A stretch of DNA of 64,000 nucleotides from Burkholderia latens (GTDB taxonomy: Bacteria > Pseudomonadota > Gammaproteobacteria > Burkholderiales > Burkholderiaceae), in NCBI RefSeq assembly GCF_902499045.1, contig NZ_CABVPL010000018.1:1-64000 (forward strand), written 5' to 3'. Each line of letters opens with the position of its first letter. Position 1 is the first letter of the stretch. The notes beneath the pieces are model-generated. The model saw only the letters and a list, made by a program, of their open reading frames with translations. It was not told the DNA's origin and did not search any database. Shown in pieces: positions 37,318 through 46,510 of this stretch. The position numbers and the translations under genes were made by a program.

Positions 37318-39309
37318 CTACGAACGGCTTCGATACACGGCGACGCCTTGCGGCTCGACCTGCGCGGCGCCGACCACGAACGCGGACGGCGGCACCGCGT
37401 CGATCGTATGCGGTGTGCCGCCGTAGTTGAATACGTAAGTGAGCCCGCCGCGCCGGCTTACACGTACGGCGTCGCCGAGCGGCGACGGTGCGAGGCCGGC
37501 TTCGGCCGCGACGTCGGCGAACAGGCGCGCGGTGGTCGCATCGTCGAACAGCGCGGCCCAGTAGTGCAGCGTGCCGTGCGACACGCAGGCCGGGTGGCCG
37601 TCGGCGAAGCGCACGCGCACGACGCTGCGTGCGTCGTCGTGCAGTTCGACGAGGTCGCGCCAGTGACGGGCGTCGCCGGTGACGGGCGAGCCGTCGCGCA
37701 GCGTGCCGTCGATCCGTGCGGTCACGTTCGGCCGCAGCGATTCGACACGCCACACGCGCACCGGCAGCATCGACGCCAGCGGGCCGGGCGGCAGCGCCGG
37801 CGGAATCTGCAGATCGGCGGTCTTCGAACCGGTGCGCGGGCCGAATACGACGTGCGCGCCCGATGCGGCGACGCGCGTCGCGAAGTCGTCCGGCACGATC
37901 GGCAGCGGCGGCACGACGACGAGCCGGTAGCCGTCGAGCGGCGCATGCGCGGAAACGATGTCGACGTCGAGGCCGAGCGAGCGCAGCGCCGAGTAGTACT
38001 CGAACGCGAAGCGCGGATAGTGGAAATCGGCGCCTTGCGGCTGCACTTCGAACAGCCACTTCGCTTCGTAGTCGAACACGAGCGCGACGGGCGCGCGCAC
38101 CGCGCCGTTCGCGTCGGCATCGGCGCCGGCGTCGAGCACGGCCGCGATCTCCCGCGCGACGCGCTGCGCTTCGCGGCCGCCTTCGTCGAGTTTGTCGTCC
38201 GGCGTATGCAGGCCCGCGTGCATCTGCTCCTGCGCGAACGGCGCCTGCCGCCAGCGGAAGTACGACACGCAGCCGGCGCCGTGCGCGAACGCTTCCCAGC
38301 TCCACAGCCGGACCATGCCCGGCAGCGGCGCGGGGTTCCAGTGCGCCCAGTTCACGGGGCCGGGCTGCTGCTCCATCACCCAGAACGGCAGCTTCGACAT
38401 GCCGCGATACAGATCGTGATTGAACGACGCGAAATCCGGATGGCCGGTGCGCAGCCAGCGCGCCTTCACGTCGGGCGCGAACCACAGCTCTTCGAGCGCG
38501 CCGAGCGGATAGCTGTCCCACGTCGCGACGTCGAGGTCGCGCGCGACTTCGTAGTGGTCGAATTCGGTGAACAGCTGCATGAAATTGTGCGCGACGGGCC
38601 GGCCCGGCGAATGCGCGCGGATCACGTCGACCTGCATCCGGTGATAGCGCGCGAGCTCGTCCGACGCGAAGCGCCGGTAGTCGAGGCGGTGCGTCGGATG
38701 CGCTTCGGTCACGGTGCCCACCGGCGCGTCCACTTCGTCGAAATGGCGATACTCCATGCTCCAGAACACGGTGCCCCACGCGCGGTTCAGCGCGTCGATC
38801 GTGCCGTAGCGCGCCTGCAGCCATTCGCGGAAGCGCACGAGCGCGGCCGGCGAGTAGCTGACGACGGTCTGGTGGCAACCCAGCTCGTTGTCGGTCTGCC
38901 AGTAGCGCACGGCCGGATGGCGGCCGTAGCGTTCGGCCACCGCGGTGCAGATCCGGCGCGACGCTTCGAGATAGATCGGCGACGAGAAGTCGTAGTGGCG
39001 GCGCGATCCGAACTTGCGCGGCCGGCCGTCCGCGCCGATCGCGAGAATGTCGGGATGACGGTCGACGAGCCACTTCGGCGGTGTCGCGGTCGGCGTGCAC
39101 ATCACGATCTCGAGCCCGGCCGCGCCGAGCACGTCGACCGCGCGATCGAGCCAGCCCCAGTCGTATTCGCCGGGCGACGGCTCGATGCGGCTCCATGCGA
39201 ATTCGGCGATCCGCACCTGCGCGATGCCGAGTGCCTTCATCCGGCGGGCGTCGTCGGCCCACATCGATTCCGGCCAGTGTTCCGGGTAGTAACAGACTCC
39301 GAGGCGCAT
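37318..39309 (-). CDS. beta-galactosidase, glycoside hydrolase family 42
   Basis: 663 residues, the usual GH42 size. It begins [20 protein letters not shown], a family hallmark. The acid/base glutamate lies in [10 protein letters not shown] (about residue 142) and the nucleophile in [14 protein letters not shown] (about residue 305). A trimerisation domain and a small C-terminal beta domain follow. There is no signal peptide, so it acts in the cytoplasm on sugars brought in by the ABC importer encoded around it. GH42 enzymes favour galacto-oligosaccharides from plant galactans over lactose. It starts 9 bp after the ATPase gene. Confidence 0.94.
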   Translation of the reverse strand: MRLGVCYYPEHWPESMWADDARRMKALGIAQVRIAEFAWSRIEPSPGEYDWGWLDRAVDVLGAAGLEIVMCTPTATPPKWLVDRHPDILAIGADGRPRKFGSRRHYDFSSPIYLEASRRICTAVAERYGRHPAVRYWQTDNELGCHQTVVSYSPAALVRFREWLQARYGTIDALNRAWGTVFWSMEYRHFDEVDAPVGTVTEAHPTHRLDYRRFASDELARYHRMQVDVIRAHSPGRPVAHNFMQLFTEFDHYEVARDLDVATWDSYPLGALEELWFAPDVKARWLRTGHPDFASFNHDLYRGMSKLPFWVMEQQPGPVNWAHWNPAPLPGMVRLWSWEAFAHGAGCVSYFRWRQAPFAQEQMHAGLHTPDDKLDEGGREAQRVAREIAAVLDAGADADANGAVRAPVALVFDYEAKWLFEVQPQGADFHYPRFAFEYYSALRSLGLDVDIVSAHAPLDGYRLVVVPPLPIVPDDFATRVAASGAHVVFGPRTGSKTADLQIPPALPPGPLASMLPVRVWRVESLRPNVTARIDGTLRDGSPVTGDARHWRDLVELHDDARSVVRVRFADGHPACVSHGTLHYWAALFDDATTARLFADVAAEAGLAPSPLGDAVRVSRRGGLTYVFNYGGTPHTIDAVPPSAFVVGAAQVEPQGVAVYRSRS

Positions 39310-39318
39310 GCCCGATCC

Positions 39319-40467
39319 TTATGCGTAGTGGTGGACGGGAAGGGCGGCGCACGCGGGCACCGCGCGGCCGTCTTCGCTGAACAGATGACAGGCCGCGGCC
39401 GGCGCATGCGCGTGCACGCGCTCGCCGGTGCGGAAGGCGGCGTCGCCGGGCACTTTCGCGATCAGCGGCGTGCCGCCGGGTTGATCGAGGTGCACGTAGG
39501 TCTGCTCGCCGAGGCGTTCGACGAGCGCGACGTCGCGCGCGAGCGTCGTCGCGCCGGGCGCGGCGCCGAGCGTCAGGTGTTCGGGGCGGATGCCGAGCGT
39601 GACCGCGGCGCCCGGCGCGAGCGCGGAGCCGTCGCGCGGCAGCGTGAAGGTTTCGCCGGACGGCACGACGGTGACGGTCGTGCGCTGCGCGTCGCACGCG
39701 GCGACGACGGCCGGCAGGAAATTCATCCGCGGCGAGCCGATGAAGCCGGCGACGAAGCGGCTCGCCGGATGGTGATAAAGGTCGAGCGGCGCGCCGACCT
39801 GCGCGATGCTGCCGTATTGCGCGGTGTCGGCGCCGGCGTGCAGCAGCACGATCTTGTCGGCGAGCGTCATCGCTTCGGTCTGGTCGTGCGTCACGTAGAC
39901 GACGCTCGCGCGTTCGAACTGCCGGTGCAGCTTCGCGATCTCGACGCGAGTCTGGCCGCGCAGCGCCGCGTCGAGGTTCGACAGCGGCTCGTCGAACAGG
40001 AACACGCCGGGCTCGCGCACGATCGCGCGGCCGATCGCGACGCGCTGCCGCTGCCCGCCGGACAGCGCCTTCGGCTTGCGGTCGAGCAGCGTGTCGAGCT
40101 GCAGGATCCGCGCGGCGTCGCGCACCTTGCGGTCGATCTCGGCCTTCGGCACGCGCGCGAGCTTCAGCCCGAACGCCATGTTCTCGTAGACCGTCATGTG
40201 CGGAAACAGCGCGTAGCTCTGGAACACCATCGCGACGCCGCGCTCGGCGGCCGGCACGTCGTCGACGCGGCGGCCGTCGATCGACAGCTCGCCGTCGCTG
40301 AGATCCTCGAGGCCCGCGATCATCCGCAGCAGCGTCGACTTGCCGCAGCCGGACGGACCGAGGAACACGCAGAACTCGTGGGCGCCGATCTCCAGATCGA
40401 CGTCGCGAATGACCGGCGCGTGGTCGCCATAGGCTTTCTGCACGCGCCGCATCGAGATGCTCGCCAT
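39319..40467 (-). CDS. sugar ABC importer ATPase, UgpC/MsmK type
   Basis: 382 residues. The nucleotide-binding domain has Walker A GPSGCGKST, signature LSGGQRQRVA, Walker B VFLFDEPLSNLD and the switch histidine in VYVTHDQTEAM. The C-terminal third is the OB-fold regulatory domain with IGSPRMNFLPA and GIRPEHL. It energises the MalF/MalG permeases of the same operon. It is the first gene of the operon. ATG at 40467 is preceded by GGAGA, and a 12-bp palindrome lies 39 bp ahead of the start. The divergent LacI-type gene presumably controls it. Confidence 0.93.
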   Translation of the reverse strand: MASISMRRVQKAYGDHAPVIRDVDLEIGAHEFCVFLGPSGCGKSTLLRMIAGLEDLSDGELSIDGRRVDDVPAAERGVAMVFQSYALFPHMTVYENMAFGLKLARVPKAEIDRKVRDAARILQLDTLLDRKPKALSGGQRQRVAIGRAIVREPGVFLFDEPLSNLDAALRGQTRVEIAKLHRQFERASVVYVTHDQTEAMTLADKIVLLHAGADTAQYGSIAQVGAPLDLYHHPASRFVAGFIGSPRMNFLPAVVAACDAQRTTVTVVPSGETFTLPRDGSALAPGAAVTLGIRPEHLTLGAAPGATTLARDVALVERLGEQTYVHLDQPGGTPLIAKVPGDAAFRTGERVHAHAPAAACHLFSEDGRAVPACAALPVHHYA

Positions 40468-40505
40468 TGTCTCCGCTCCATGTTCTAATGCGCTTTCGTC
40501 GATGC

Positions 40506-40517
40506 TTAAGCGCTTAA
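40506..40517. promoter_or_regulatory. TTAAGCGCTTAA palindrome, candidate LacI-family operator
   Basis: A perfect 12-bp palindrome with the central CG typical of LacI/GalR operators, 39 bp before the ATPase start and 139 bp before the divergent LacI-type gene. A related half-site (TAATGCGCTTT) lies nearby at about 40487. It is probably the repression site of the galactoside operon. Confidence 0.6.
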
Positions 40518-40655
40518 TCATCGCGATCAAAAAAGAAGCGATGCGATCGCGGCCGAGTCGCGCCCGTTACGCGGGCGGCAAGGGATGCGACGATAGTGCG
40601 CCGCTTCGGTGAGCGAAGCAAATACTGGATCGACGTCTCATATAGTGAGCAACGA

Positions 40656-41690
40656 ATGGCGACTCTCGATGAAGTGGCGCGCCGCGCCGGCGTGACGGCC
40701 GCGACGGTGTCGAACGTACTGCGCAACCGCGGCCGCGTCGGCGACGCGACGCGCGCGCGTGTTCTCGAAGCGGTCGACGCGCTCGGGTATCGGCCGCATC
40801 TGGCCGCGCGGGCGCTGGCGGAAGGGCGTGCGCCGACGGTCGCGCTGATGGTGTCGAGCATCGCGAACCCGTTCTATCCGGAGTTCGCGCTGGCGGTCGA
40901 GCGCGCGGTGCGCCGCAACGGGCAGTTTCTGATCGTCTGCAACACGAACGAAGATCCGTTGCAGGGGCGCGCATATCTCGACCAGATCGCCGGCACGATT
41001 TCGGAAGGGATCCTCGTGACCAATGCGAACCTGCACCTGCCGGATCTGCTCGACGTCGCGCGGCGCGGCGTGCCGGTCGTGCTGTGTCTGTGGGAGCGGC
41101 CCGACGCGCCGCCGGAAGGCTTGCCGTGCGTCGCCGTGGACTTCCGCGAGGCGGGGCGGATCGCGACGCGGCATCTGGTCGAGCTGGGCCATCGCGAGAT
41201 CGGCGTGATCGTCGGCGGGTCGGCGAACGGCGTGCAGGCCGCGCGCTACGACGGCTTCGTCGATGTGATGCGCGAAGCGGGGCTGGACGCGTCGCGCGTC
41301 GGCACCGGCCACGATTCGATCGAAGGCGGCGTGCGCGCGGCGGGGCAGCTGCTGGACGCGCATCCCGCGCTGACCGCACTGGTCGCGACCAACGACCTGC
41401 CCGCGATCGGCGCGCTGCATGCAGCAGCCGATCGCGACCGGCGCGTGCCCGACGATCTGTCGATCGTCGGCATCACGGATATTCATCTGGCGAGCGATAC
41501 GCGCCCTACGTTGACGACGGTCGCCATCCCGACCGGCGAGGCGGCCGGGCTCGCGGTCGAACTGCTCAACGCGTTGCGCGAGGCGGGCGGGCAGGGCGAC
41601 GAGGCGTCGCGAGTGCGGATCGCGTCCGCGCCGCGACTGGTGGTGCGGCGGACGACGGGCGCGGTGCCGACGCGACGCGCCGCCGCGTAG
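40656..41690 (+). CDS. LacI-family transcriptional regulator
   Basis: 344 residues. The N-terminal DNA-binding domain reads TLDEVARRAGVTAATVSNVLRN with the hinge YRPHLAARAL around residue 50. A periplasmic-binding-protein-like sugar domain follows (VALMVSSIANPFYPEFALAVE). It is divergent from the beta-galactosidase/ABC operon and next to a TTAAGCGCTTAA palindrome. This supports a repressor that is released by galactose or a galactoside. ATG at 40656 begins directly at the helix-turn-helix. Confidence 0.93.
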   Translation: MATLDEVARRAGVTAATVSNVLRNRGRVGDATRARVLEAVDALGYRPHLAARALAEGRAPTVALMVSSIANPFYPEFALAVERAVRRNGQFLIVCNTNEDPLQGRAYLDQIAGTISEGILVTNANLHLPDLLDVARRGVPVVLCLWERPDAPPEGLPCVAVDFREAGRIATRHLVELGHREIGVIVGGSANGVQAARYDGFVDVMREAGLDASRVGTGHDSIEGGVRAAGQLLDAHPALTALVATNDLPAIGALHAAADRDRRVPDDLSIVGITDIHLASDTRPTLTTVAIPTGEAAGLAVELLNALREAGGQGDEASRVRIASAPRLVVRRTTGAVPTRRAAA

Positions 41691-41784
41691 CGGCGGGCGG
41701 CCACGCGTCGCTCGCGCCCGTGACGGGCAAGGTACGGAAGTGCCCGCGGTGTTCGTGCGTCCGCGTGCCGCCCCGGCAGCCGTT

Positions 41785-43890
41785 CTAGAACGAGTACGCG
41801 AGCGACGCGAATAGGCTCCGCGGCGCGCCCGGCGTGACCCACAGGCTGTTGTACGAGCTGACGTAGTACGTGCGGTTGAACAGGTTGTTCAGCACCACCG
41901 ACGCGCGCAGATGCTTGTTGACCTGCACGTAGCCGTTGAGCTGCACGGTTGCGTAGGCCGGCAGGTCGAAGCCGTCCTGCGTGTTCGCGGTATTGCCCGC
42001 GCGGCGCCCGACGTAGATCACGCCCGCGCCCGCGCCGGCCTTGTCGACGAGCGGCAGCGCGGTTTCGTACATCAGCAGCGCGCTGCCGCTCACGCGCGGA
42101 ATGTCGACGAGGCGAGCGCCCGGCGTCAGCACGCTGTCGTGCGTGACCTGCGCATCGACGTACGCGAGGTTGACGATGCCGCGCAATCCGTGACCCAGTT
42201 CGCCGTTCCATTCGAATTCGACGCCGCGGCTGCGCACTTCGCCGGCCGCACGCGAGAACCCGGCATTCGCCGGATCGGCGGTCAGCACGTTGCGCTTGTT
42301 CACGTAGAACGCGGCGACGGTCGCGAGCCAGCGCGTGCCGGCCCATTTGACGCCGGCTTCGTAGCCGTGCCCTTTCTCCGGATCGAACGCCTGGCCGTGC
42401 ACGTCCGCGCCGTTGTTCGGCCGGAACGAATAAGCGGTGTTCGCGTAAAGCGACAGCGCAGGGCTCGCCTCGTACACGATGCCGAGCCGCGGGCTCACCG
42501 CCGTTTGCAGCTGGCTCGTCGTCACGCCCTTCAGGCGATTCTCGACCGACTGATGAAAGCGGTCCCAGCGCAGCCCGGCGAGCACTTTCCAGTGCGGCCC
42601 GAACGCAAGCGTGTCCTGCGCGTACAGGCCCTGGCCGTCGTCGCGCTCGAGCAGGTTCGTCGCGGTGCGCGGCACGGGCGTCGGCTGGCCGTACACCGGA
42701 TCGAAGATGTCGATCGCGTACGGCGCGGCGGCCGTCGGCGTCGAGCGCGCGACGAACTGATCGTAGTTGAAGCGGTACGCGTCGACGCCCATCACGAACG
42801 AATGGCCGATGCCGCCGGTGCGGGCCTTGCCGGCCACTTCGACACGCCCCTGCACGTCGTTCGAGTGAAACGCGACCTGCCGGTAGCGGCGCCACAGCGT
42901 GCGGCCGTCCGGCTGCAGCGAGAACGCTTCGGACGAGCGGCCGGACAGGTCGGTGTCGCGCTGCGCGAAGCCGGCGTTGACCGACCAGTCGGCATTGAAG
43001 CGATGTTCGAGCGTGAACTGATGTCCCGAGTTGCGCACGTCGTAGTCGCCGTCGCGCGGCTCGCCCATGAACCTCGACGCCGGCACCGCCCCAAGCTGCC
43101 CGCCCACCGCGACCACGCCGCGATCGAGCGGCGCGCGCTGGCGCGCGGTCTCGAATTCGTAGTGGAGCGTCGTATCGGCGCCGACATCCCACGTGAACGA
43201 CGGCGCGAACAGATAGCGCTTGCTCGACACCGTGTCGCGGAAGCTGCCGTTGTCCTCGTTCATCGCGATGAAGCGGTACGCGAGCGACTTCGTGACGGGG
43301 CCGGTCGAATCGAGCGTCTCGCGCAGCGCGCCGTAGCTGCCGGCCGACACGCCGATCGTGTTCGAGCGCGCGAACTGCGGCTGCTTCGTCGTGTAGCTGA
43401 TGAGCCCGCCGGGGTCGCCGCGGCCGTACAGCGCGGATGCCGGGCCCTTGAGGACTTCCATGCGCTCGAGCGTCGCGGTGTCGCGCGGCACGCTCATGCC
43501 GCGGTTCCACGAGAAGCCGTTGACGAGGTAGTCGGTGCCGGACGTGTTGCCGTCGCCGGCAAAGCCGCGCACCGCGTAGTTGTCCCACAGGCCGCCGAAG
43601 TTGTTCTGCCGCGCGACGCCGGCGACCCAGTCGTACAAGTCTTCACCGCGCGTGGCGGCCACGGTCTGGATCAGTTTCGTATCGACGCTGCTGACCGCGA
43701 ACGGAATTTCCATCACGTCCGTCTCGGTGCGGGTCGCGCTCGTCGATTCGGGGGCGCGAAATGGTGCCTTCGTGCGCTGTCCGGAGATTTCGATCGCCGG
43801 CAGCGACAGCTCCTGAGCATCGGCGGTGCTCAGCCCGGCCGTGCCGACGACGATGGCCATCGGTGCGGCCGCCCATTTCTTCCTGCTCAT
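41785..43890 (-). CDS. TonB-dependent siderophore receptor
   Basis: 701 residues. A signal peptide ending near ADAQ is followed by a plug domain (about 55-170) with RGEDLYDWVAGVARQNNFGG and VLKGPASALYGRGDPGGLISYTTKQP. The 22-strand barrel ends in the outer-membrane signature SLAYSF with terminal Phe. The family imports ferric siderophores, mostly hydroxamate or catecholate types, using TonB energy. The TonB box is not obvious. ATG at 43890 gives a proper signal peptide. A Fur-like inverted repeat lies about 100 bp upstream, indicating iron repression. No siderophore synthesis genes adjoin. Confidence 0.92.
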   Translation of the reverse strand: MSRKKWAAAPMAIVVGTAGLSTADAQELSLPAIEISGQRTKAPFRAPESTSATRTETDVMEIPFAVSSVDTKLIQTVAATRGEDLYDWVAGVARQNNFGGLWDNYAVRGFAGDGNTSGTDYLVNGFSWNRGMSVPRDTATLERMEVLKGPASALYGRGDPGGLISYTTKQPQFARSNTIGVSAGSYGALRETLDSTGPVTKSLAYRFIAMNEDNGSFRDTVSSKRYLFAPSFTWDVGADTTLHYEFETARQRAPLDRGVVAVGGQLGAVPASRFMGEPRDGDYDVRNSGHQFTLEHRFNADWSVNAGFAQRDTDLSGRSSEAFSLQPDGRTLWRRYRQVAFHSNDVQGRVEVAGKARTGGIGHSFVMGVDAYRFNYDQFVARSTPTAAAPYAIDIFDPVYGQPTPVPRTATNLLERDDGQGLYAQDTLAFGPHWKVLAGLRWDRFHQSVENRLKGVTTSQLQTAVSPRLGIVYEASPALSLYANTAYSFRPNNGADVHGQAFDPEKGHGYEAGVKWAGTRWLATVAAFYVNKRNVLTADPANAGFSRAAGEVRSRGVEFEWNGELGHGLRGIVNLAYVDAQVTHDSVLTPGARLVDIPRVSGSALLMYETALPLVDKAGAGAGVIYVGRRAGNTANTQDGFDLPAYATVQLNGYVQVNKHLRASVVLNNLFNRTYYVSSYNSLWVTPGAPRSLFASLAYSF

Positions 43891-43987
43891 ACCCCGTCCT
43901 TCAAAAATTGGTCCGCGTTCGGGCACCGCGGGCCGTCTCGCGCCGGCAACCGTGTTCCAAACAGTACATTTACGCGCCGAAATCTAA

Positions 43988-44008
43988 TGCAAATGAGAGC
44001 TATTTGCA
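43988..44008. promoter_or_regulatory. Fur-like box upstream of the TonB receptor
   Basis: A perfect 7-bp inverted repeat TGCAAAT/ATTTGCA separated by 7 bases (GAGAGCT). The half-site GCAAATGAGA matches Fur boxes of beta-proteobacteria well. It lies about 100 bp ahead of the receptor start in an AT-rich promoter region. Confidence 0.6.
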
Positions 44009-44129
44009 ATCGTAAGTTGACCTTGTTGCGTTTGGACTAAAAGGCGTGGGAGAGAACGGGGGGAGCGGGCGGATCGGCCGGGCAGCTGAGAGGGGGAAAC
44101 GCGCGTCGGGGTTTGGGGACTGGCCGGCG

Positions 44130-44771
44130 TCACGCCCCTTCGACGAGCCGCAATACGATGCGCCGGGCCGACTCGAGATGCGCGATGGTCATCGCGCGGG
44201 CGCCGCGCGCATTGCGCTCGCGGCACGCCTGAAGGATTTCCTCGTGCTCGACCTGGAACGACGGTGTGTCCGCGAGCAGCGTGGCTTGCAGGCGCTCATA
44301 TCGTTCGACCTGGCCGCGCAGCTCCGCGATCGCCTTCAACTGCCGTTCGTTGCCGCAGCACGAATACAGCAGCGCATGGAATTCACGGTTCAGCTCGCCC
44401 TGGCGGCGCGGCACGCTCGATTCGCCGAGCAGCCGATGCACGAGTTCGGCGCGCGCGAGCGTCTCGTCGTCGAGCCGCTTCACGCTGCGATAGATCGCGT
44501 CGCCTTCGAGCAGCGCGCGCATGTCGTAGATCTCGTTCACGTCGGATGCGCTCAGCATCCGCACGACCGCGCCGCGATTGCGGAAGATCTCCAGCAGCCC
44601 TTCGCGCTCCAGCCGCTGGATCGCTTCGCGCATCGGAATCCGGCTGATCCCGAAGCGCTCGGCGAGGTCGCGTTCGACGAGCCGCTCGCCGGCCTGCAGT
44701 TCGCCGTTGACGATCATGTCCCGCAGCGATGCGGCCACCGCGTCGGCCGTCGAATCCAGTCTGGCTTCCAT
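44130..44771 (-). CDS. GntR-family regulator, FadR/FCD subgroup
   Basis: 213 residues. The winged helix (about 10-70) includes ERLVERDLAERFGISRIPMREAIQRLEREGLLE. The C-terminal FCD effector domain has the metal-binding pattern with Asp in DMRALLEGDAI, His in NREFHALLYS and further histidines near EHEEIL and AHLE. FCD regulators usually sense organic acids with a bound metal. ATG at 44771 is favoured by GAGGAG ten bases upstream. ATG at 44789 lacks a site. It is divergent from the OsmC-family gene, with a TGGTATACCA operator between. Confidence 0.9.
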   Translation of the reverse strand: MEARLDSTADAVAASLRDMIVNGELQAGERLVERDLAERFGISRIPMREAIQRLEREGLLEIFRNRGAVVRMLSASDVNEIYDMRALLEGDAIYRSVKRLDDETLARAELVHRLLGESSVPRRQGELNREFHALLYSCCGNERQLKAIAELRGQVERYERLQATLLADTPSFQVEHEEILQACRERNARGARAMTIAHLESARRIVLRLVEGA

Positions 44772-44799
44772 CCTGTTGGGGCTCCTCATTTTGGAATAA

Positions 44800-44809
44800 T
44801 GGTATACCA
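44800..44809. promoter_or_regulatory. TGGTATACCA palindrome, candidate GntR/FCD operator
   Basis: A perfect 10-bp palindrome of the form T-GGTATACC-A, the consensus-like operator of FCD-type GntR regulators. It lies 28 bp ahead of the regulator gene start and 57 bp before the OsmC-family gene, so it could control both. Confidence 0.6.
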
Positions 44810-44866
44810 AACGGCATTCCGATGACACAATGACGGCCTCACGTTCCGAAATCGAAGGAGGGCGAG

Positions 44867-45343
44867 ATGGCGCATGGCGAACACAAGTACCGCGTGGCAG
44901 TGGAGTGGACCGGCAACCGGGGGACCGGCACGTCGGGGTATCGCGACTACGGCCGCGAACACGTGATTCGCGCGGGTTCGAAGCCGGACATTCCCGGGTC
45001 GTCGGACGCGGCATTCCGCGGCGACGCGGCGCGCTGGAATCCGGAAGACCTGCTGCTCGCGTCGGCGTCGGCGTGTCACAAGCTCTGGTATCTGCATCTG
45101 TGTTCGGATGCGGGGATCCGCGTGCTCGCGTATGTCGACGATGCGGAAGGAACGATGGTCGACAGCGTCGGCGAAGGGCGCTTCACGGAAATCGTGCTGC
45201 ATCCGCACGTGACGATCCGTGCGGGTGACGATCGTGCGCTCGCCGAGCGGCTGCATCACGACGCGCATGCGAAGTGCTATGTGGCGAATTCGGTGAACTT
45301 CCCGATTCGGTGCGAGCCGGTGATCGAGCTTGCGGCTGCGTGA
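44867..45343 (+). CDS. OsmC-family peroxidase-like protein
   Basis: 158 residues of the OsmC/Ohr superfamily. The two reactive cysteines are in ASACHKLWYLH (about residue 69) and HAKCYVANSVNFPI (about residue 140), the positions used to reduce organic hydroperoxides in a dimer. The WNPEDLLLASASACH helix is characteristic. It is cytoplasmic. The ribosome site GGAGGG stands before ATG 44867. It is divergent from a GntR/FCD regulator, so it may be induced by a metabolite rather than by OhrR. Confidence 0.88.
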   Translation: MAHGEHKYRVAVEWTGNRGTGTSGYRDYGREHVIRAGSKPDIPGSSDAAFRGDAARWNPEDLLLASASACHKLWYLHLCSDAGIRVLAYVDDAEGTMVDSVGEGRFTEIVLHPHVTIRAGDDRALAERLHHDAHAKCYVANSVNFPIRCEPVIELAAA

Positions 45344-45445
45344 TGCGTGCCGCGAGCGCTGAAATCCGAAGGCGCGCGGCGCTCCAGTCCGGCATGCGGT
45401 CGCCGTCGCCGTCGCCGTCGTCCGCACGGAATCCGGCCGCCCGCC

Positions 45446-46396
45446 TCACAACCCCACCCCGTAAACCTCCCGCGCAGCCGCCCGGATCGCCTCAGCCATC
45501 ACCTCGACGGCCGGCGAATGCAGCCGGTCGGTGCGCGTGATGATCCCGAAATCGTCCATCCGGCAGTCCATCTCCAGCGGCAGCACCGTGACGATCCCGT
45601 GTCGCGCGTAGTACCGCGCGACATCCTCTGCCAGCACCGCGATCATGTCGCTCTGCTCGATCAATTGCGTGATGAACAGCAGCGCGGCCGTCTCGACGAC
45701 GTTCGCCGGCGGTGCAAGGCTCGCGCGCTGGAACACGAGCTCGAAGCGGTGGCGCAGCACGCTGCCGGCCGGCGGCATCACCCACGCGGCGCGCTGCACG
45801 TCGGCGAGCGACAGCGGCGCCTGCGCGAGCAGCGGATGGTCGGGCCGCACGACCGCGGCGACCGGCTCGCCGGTCAGCGGCTCGTAGCGCAGGTGCAGCT
45901 TGTCGTGTTCGGCGGACAGCCTGCCGAGCACGATGTCGAGCTTGTCCTGCGCGAGGTGTTCGAGCAGCACGTTGCTCGTGTCGATCGCCACCGACACCCG
46001 CACGTTCGCATGTGTCCCCTTCACAGCGGCGACGGCCGGCGGCACGAGCCGCAATCCCGGCGACGTGATCGCACCCACCGCCACGTGCCCGAGATGGCCG
46101 GCCTTCAGCGCGGCCAGCTCCTCGCGGGCCTGGTCGAGGCTGCCGAGTGCCGCGCGCGCGTGGCGGATCAGCGCATCGCCGTACAGCGTCGGCCGCATCC
46201 CGCGTGGCAGCCGCTCGAACAGCACCGCGCCGATCGATTCCTCGAGCTCGCGCAGCAGCTTCGACGCGGCCGGCTGCGTCATGCTCAACGCGGCCGCCGC
46301 GCGGTGAATGCTGCCTTCGTCGGCGAGCGCGACGACCAGCAGCAGCTGGCGCGTCTTCAGACGGTTGCGGTTTCCCCACGGGCTGGCTTCGTTCAT
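45446..46396 (-). CDS. LysR-family regulator of the L-arabinose operon (GbpR-like)
   Basis: 316 residues. The N-terminal helix-turn-helix reads LKTRQLLLVVALADEGSIHRAAAALSMTQPAASKLLRELE, and the effector domain follows. The ALSMTQPAASK helix and overall layout resemble GbpR, the regulator of galactose/arabinose-binding proteins in Azospirillum and Agrobacterium. It is divergent from the L-arabinonate dehydratase gene, with an inverted repeat in the 114-bp gap. It is therefore the likely controller of the whole rightward operon to 56.5 kb. The effector may be the sugar or its acid. Confidence 0.9.
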   Translation of the reverse strand: MNEASPWGNRNRLKTRQLLLVVALADEGSIHRAAAALSMTQPAASKLLRELEESIGAVLFERLPRGMRPTLYGDALIRHARAALGSLDQAREELAALKAGHLGHVAVGAITSPGLRLVPPAVAAVKGTHANVRVSVAIDTSNVLLEHLAQDKLDIVLGRLSAEHDKLHLRYEPLTGEPVAAVVRPDHPLLAQAPLSLADVQRAAWVMPPAGSVLRHRFELVFQRASLAPPANVVETAALLFITQLIEQSDMIAVLAEDVARYYARHGIVTVLPLEMDCRMDDFGIITRTDRLHSPAVEVMAEAIRAAAREVYGVGL

Positions 46397-46411
46397 CGTA
46401 CGGGTTTATAT

Positions 46412-46431
46412 CGATATCGGAATTGATATCG
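46412..46431. promoter_or_regulatory. inverted repeat CGATATC-N6-GATATCG, candidate LysR operator
   Basis: A perfect 7-bp inverted repeat with a 6-base spacer in the gap between the LysR gene and the L-arabinonate dehydratase gene, 16 bp from the regulator start. The AT-rich flanks suit overlapping divergent promoters. Confidence 0.55.
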
Positions 46432-46510
46432 TAATCGCCTAAAACGTCATTAGCGAGTTATCAAAATTCTGCCTAGACTGCGCCGGTATCCCGTCACCAC
46501 AGGACTGACG

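Noticed and set aside
45399-45421. Short CCGTCG-type simple repeat after the OsmC gene
   Set aside because: Only a few trinucleotide repeats in non-coding sequence; common in high-GC genomes and no function is suggested.
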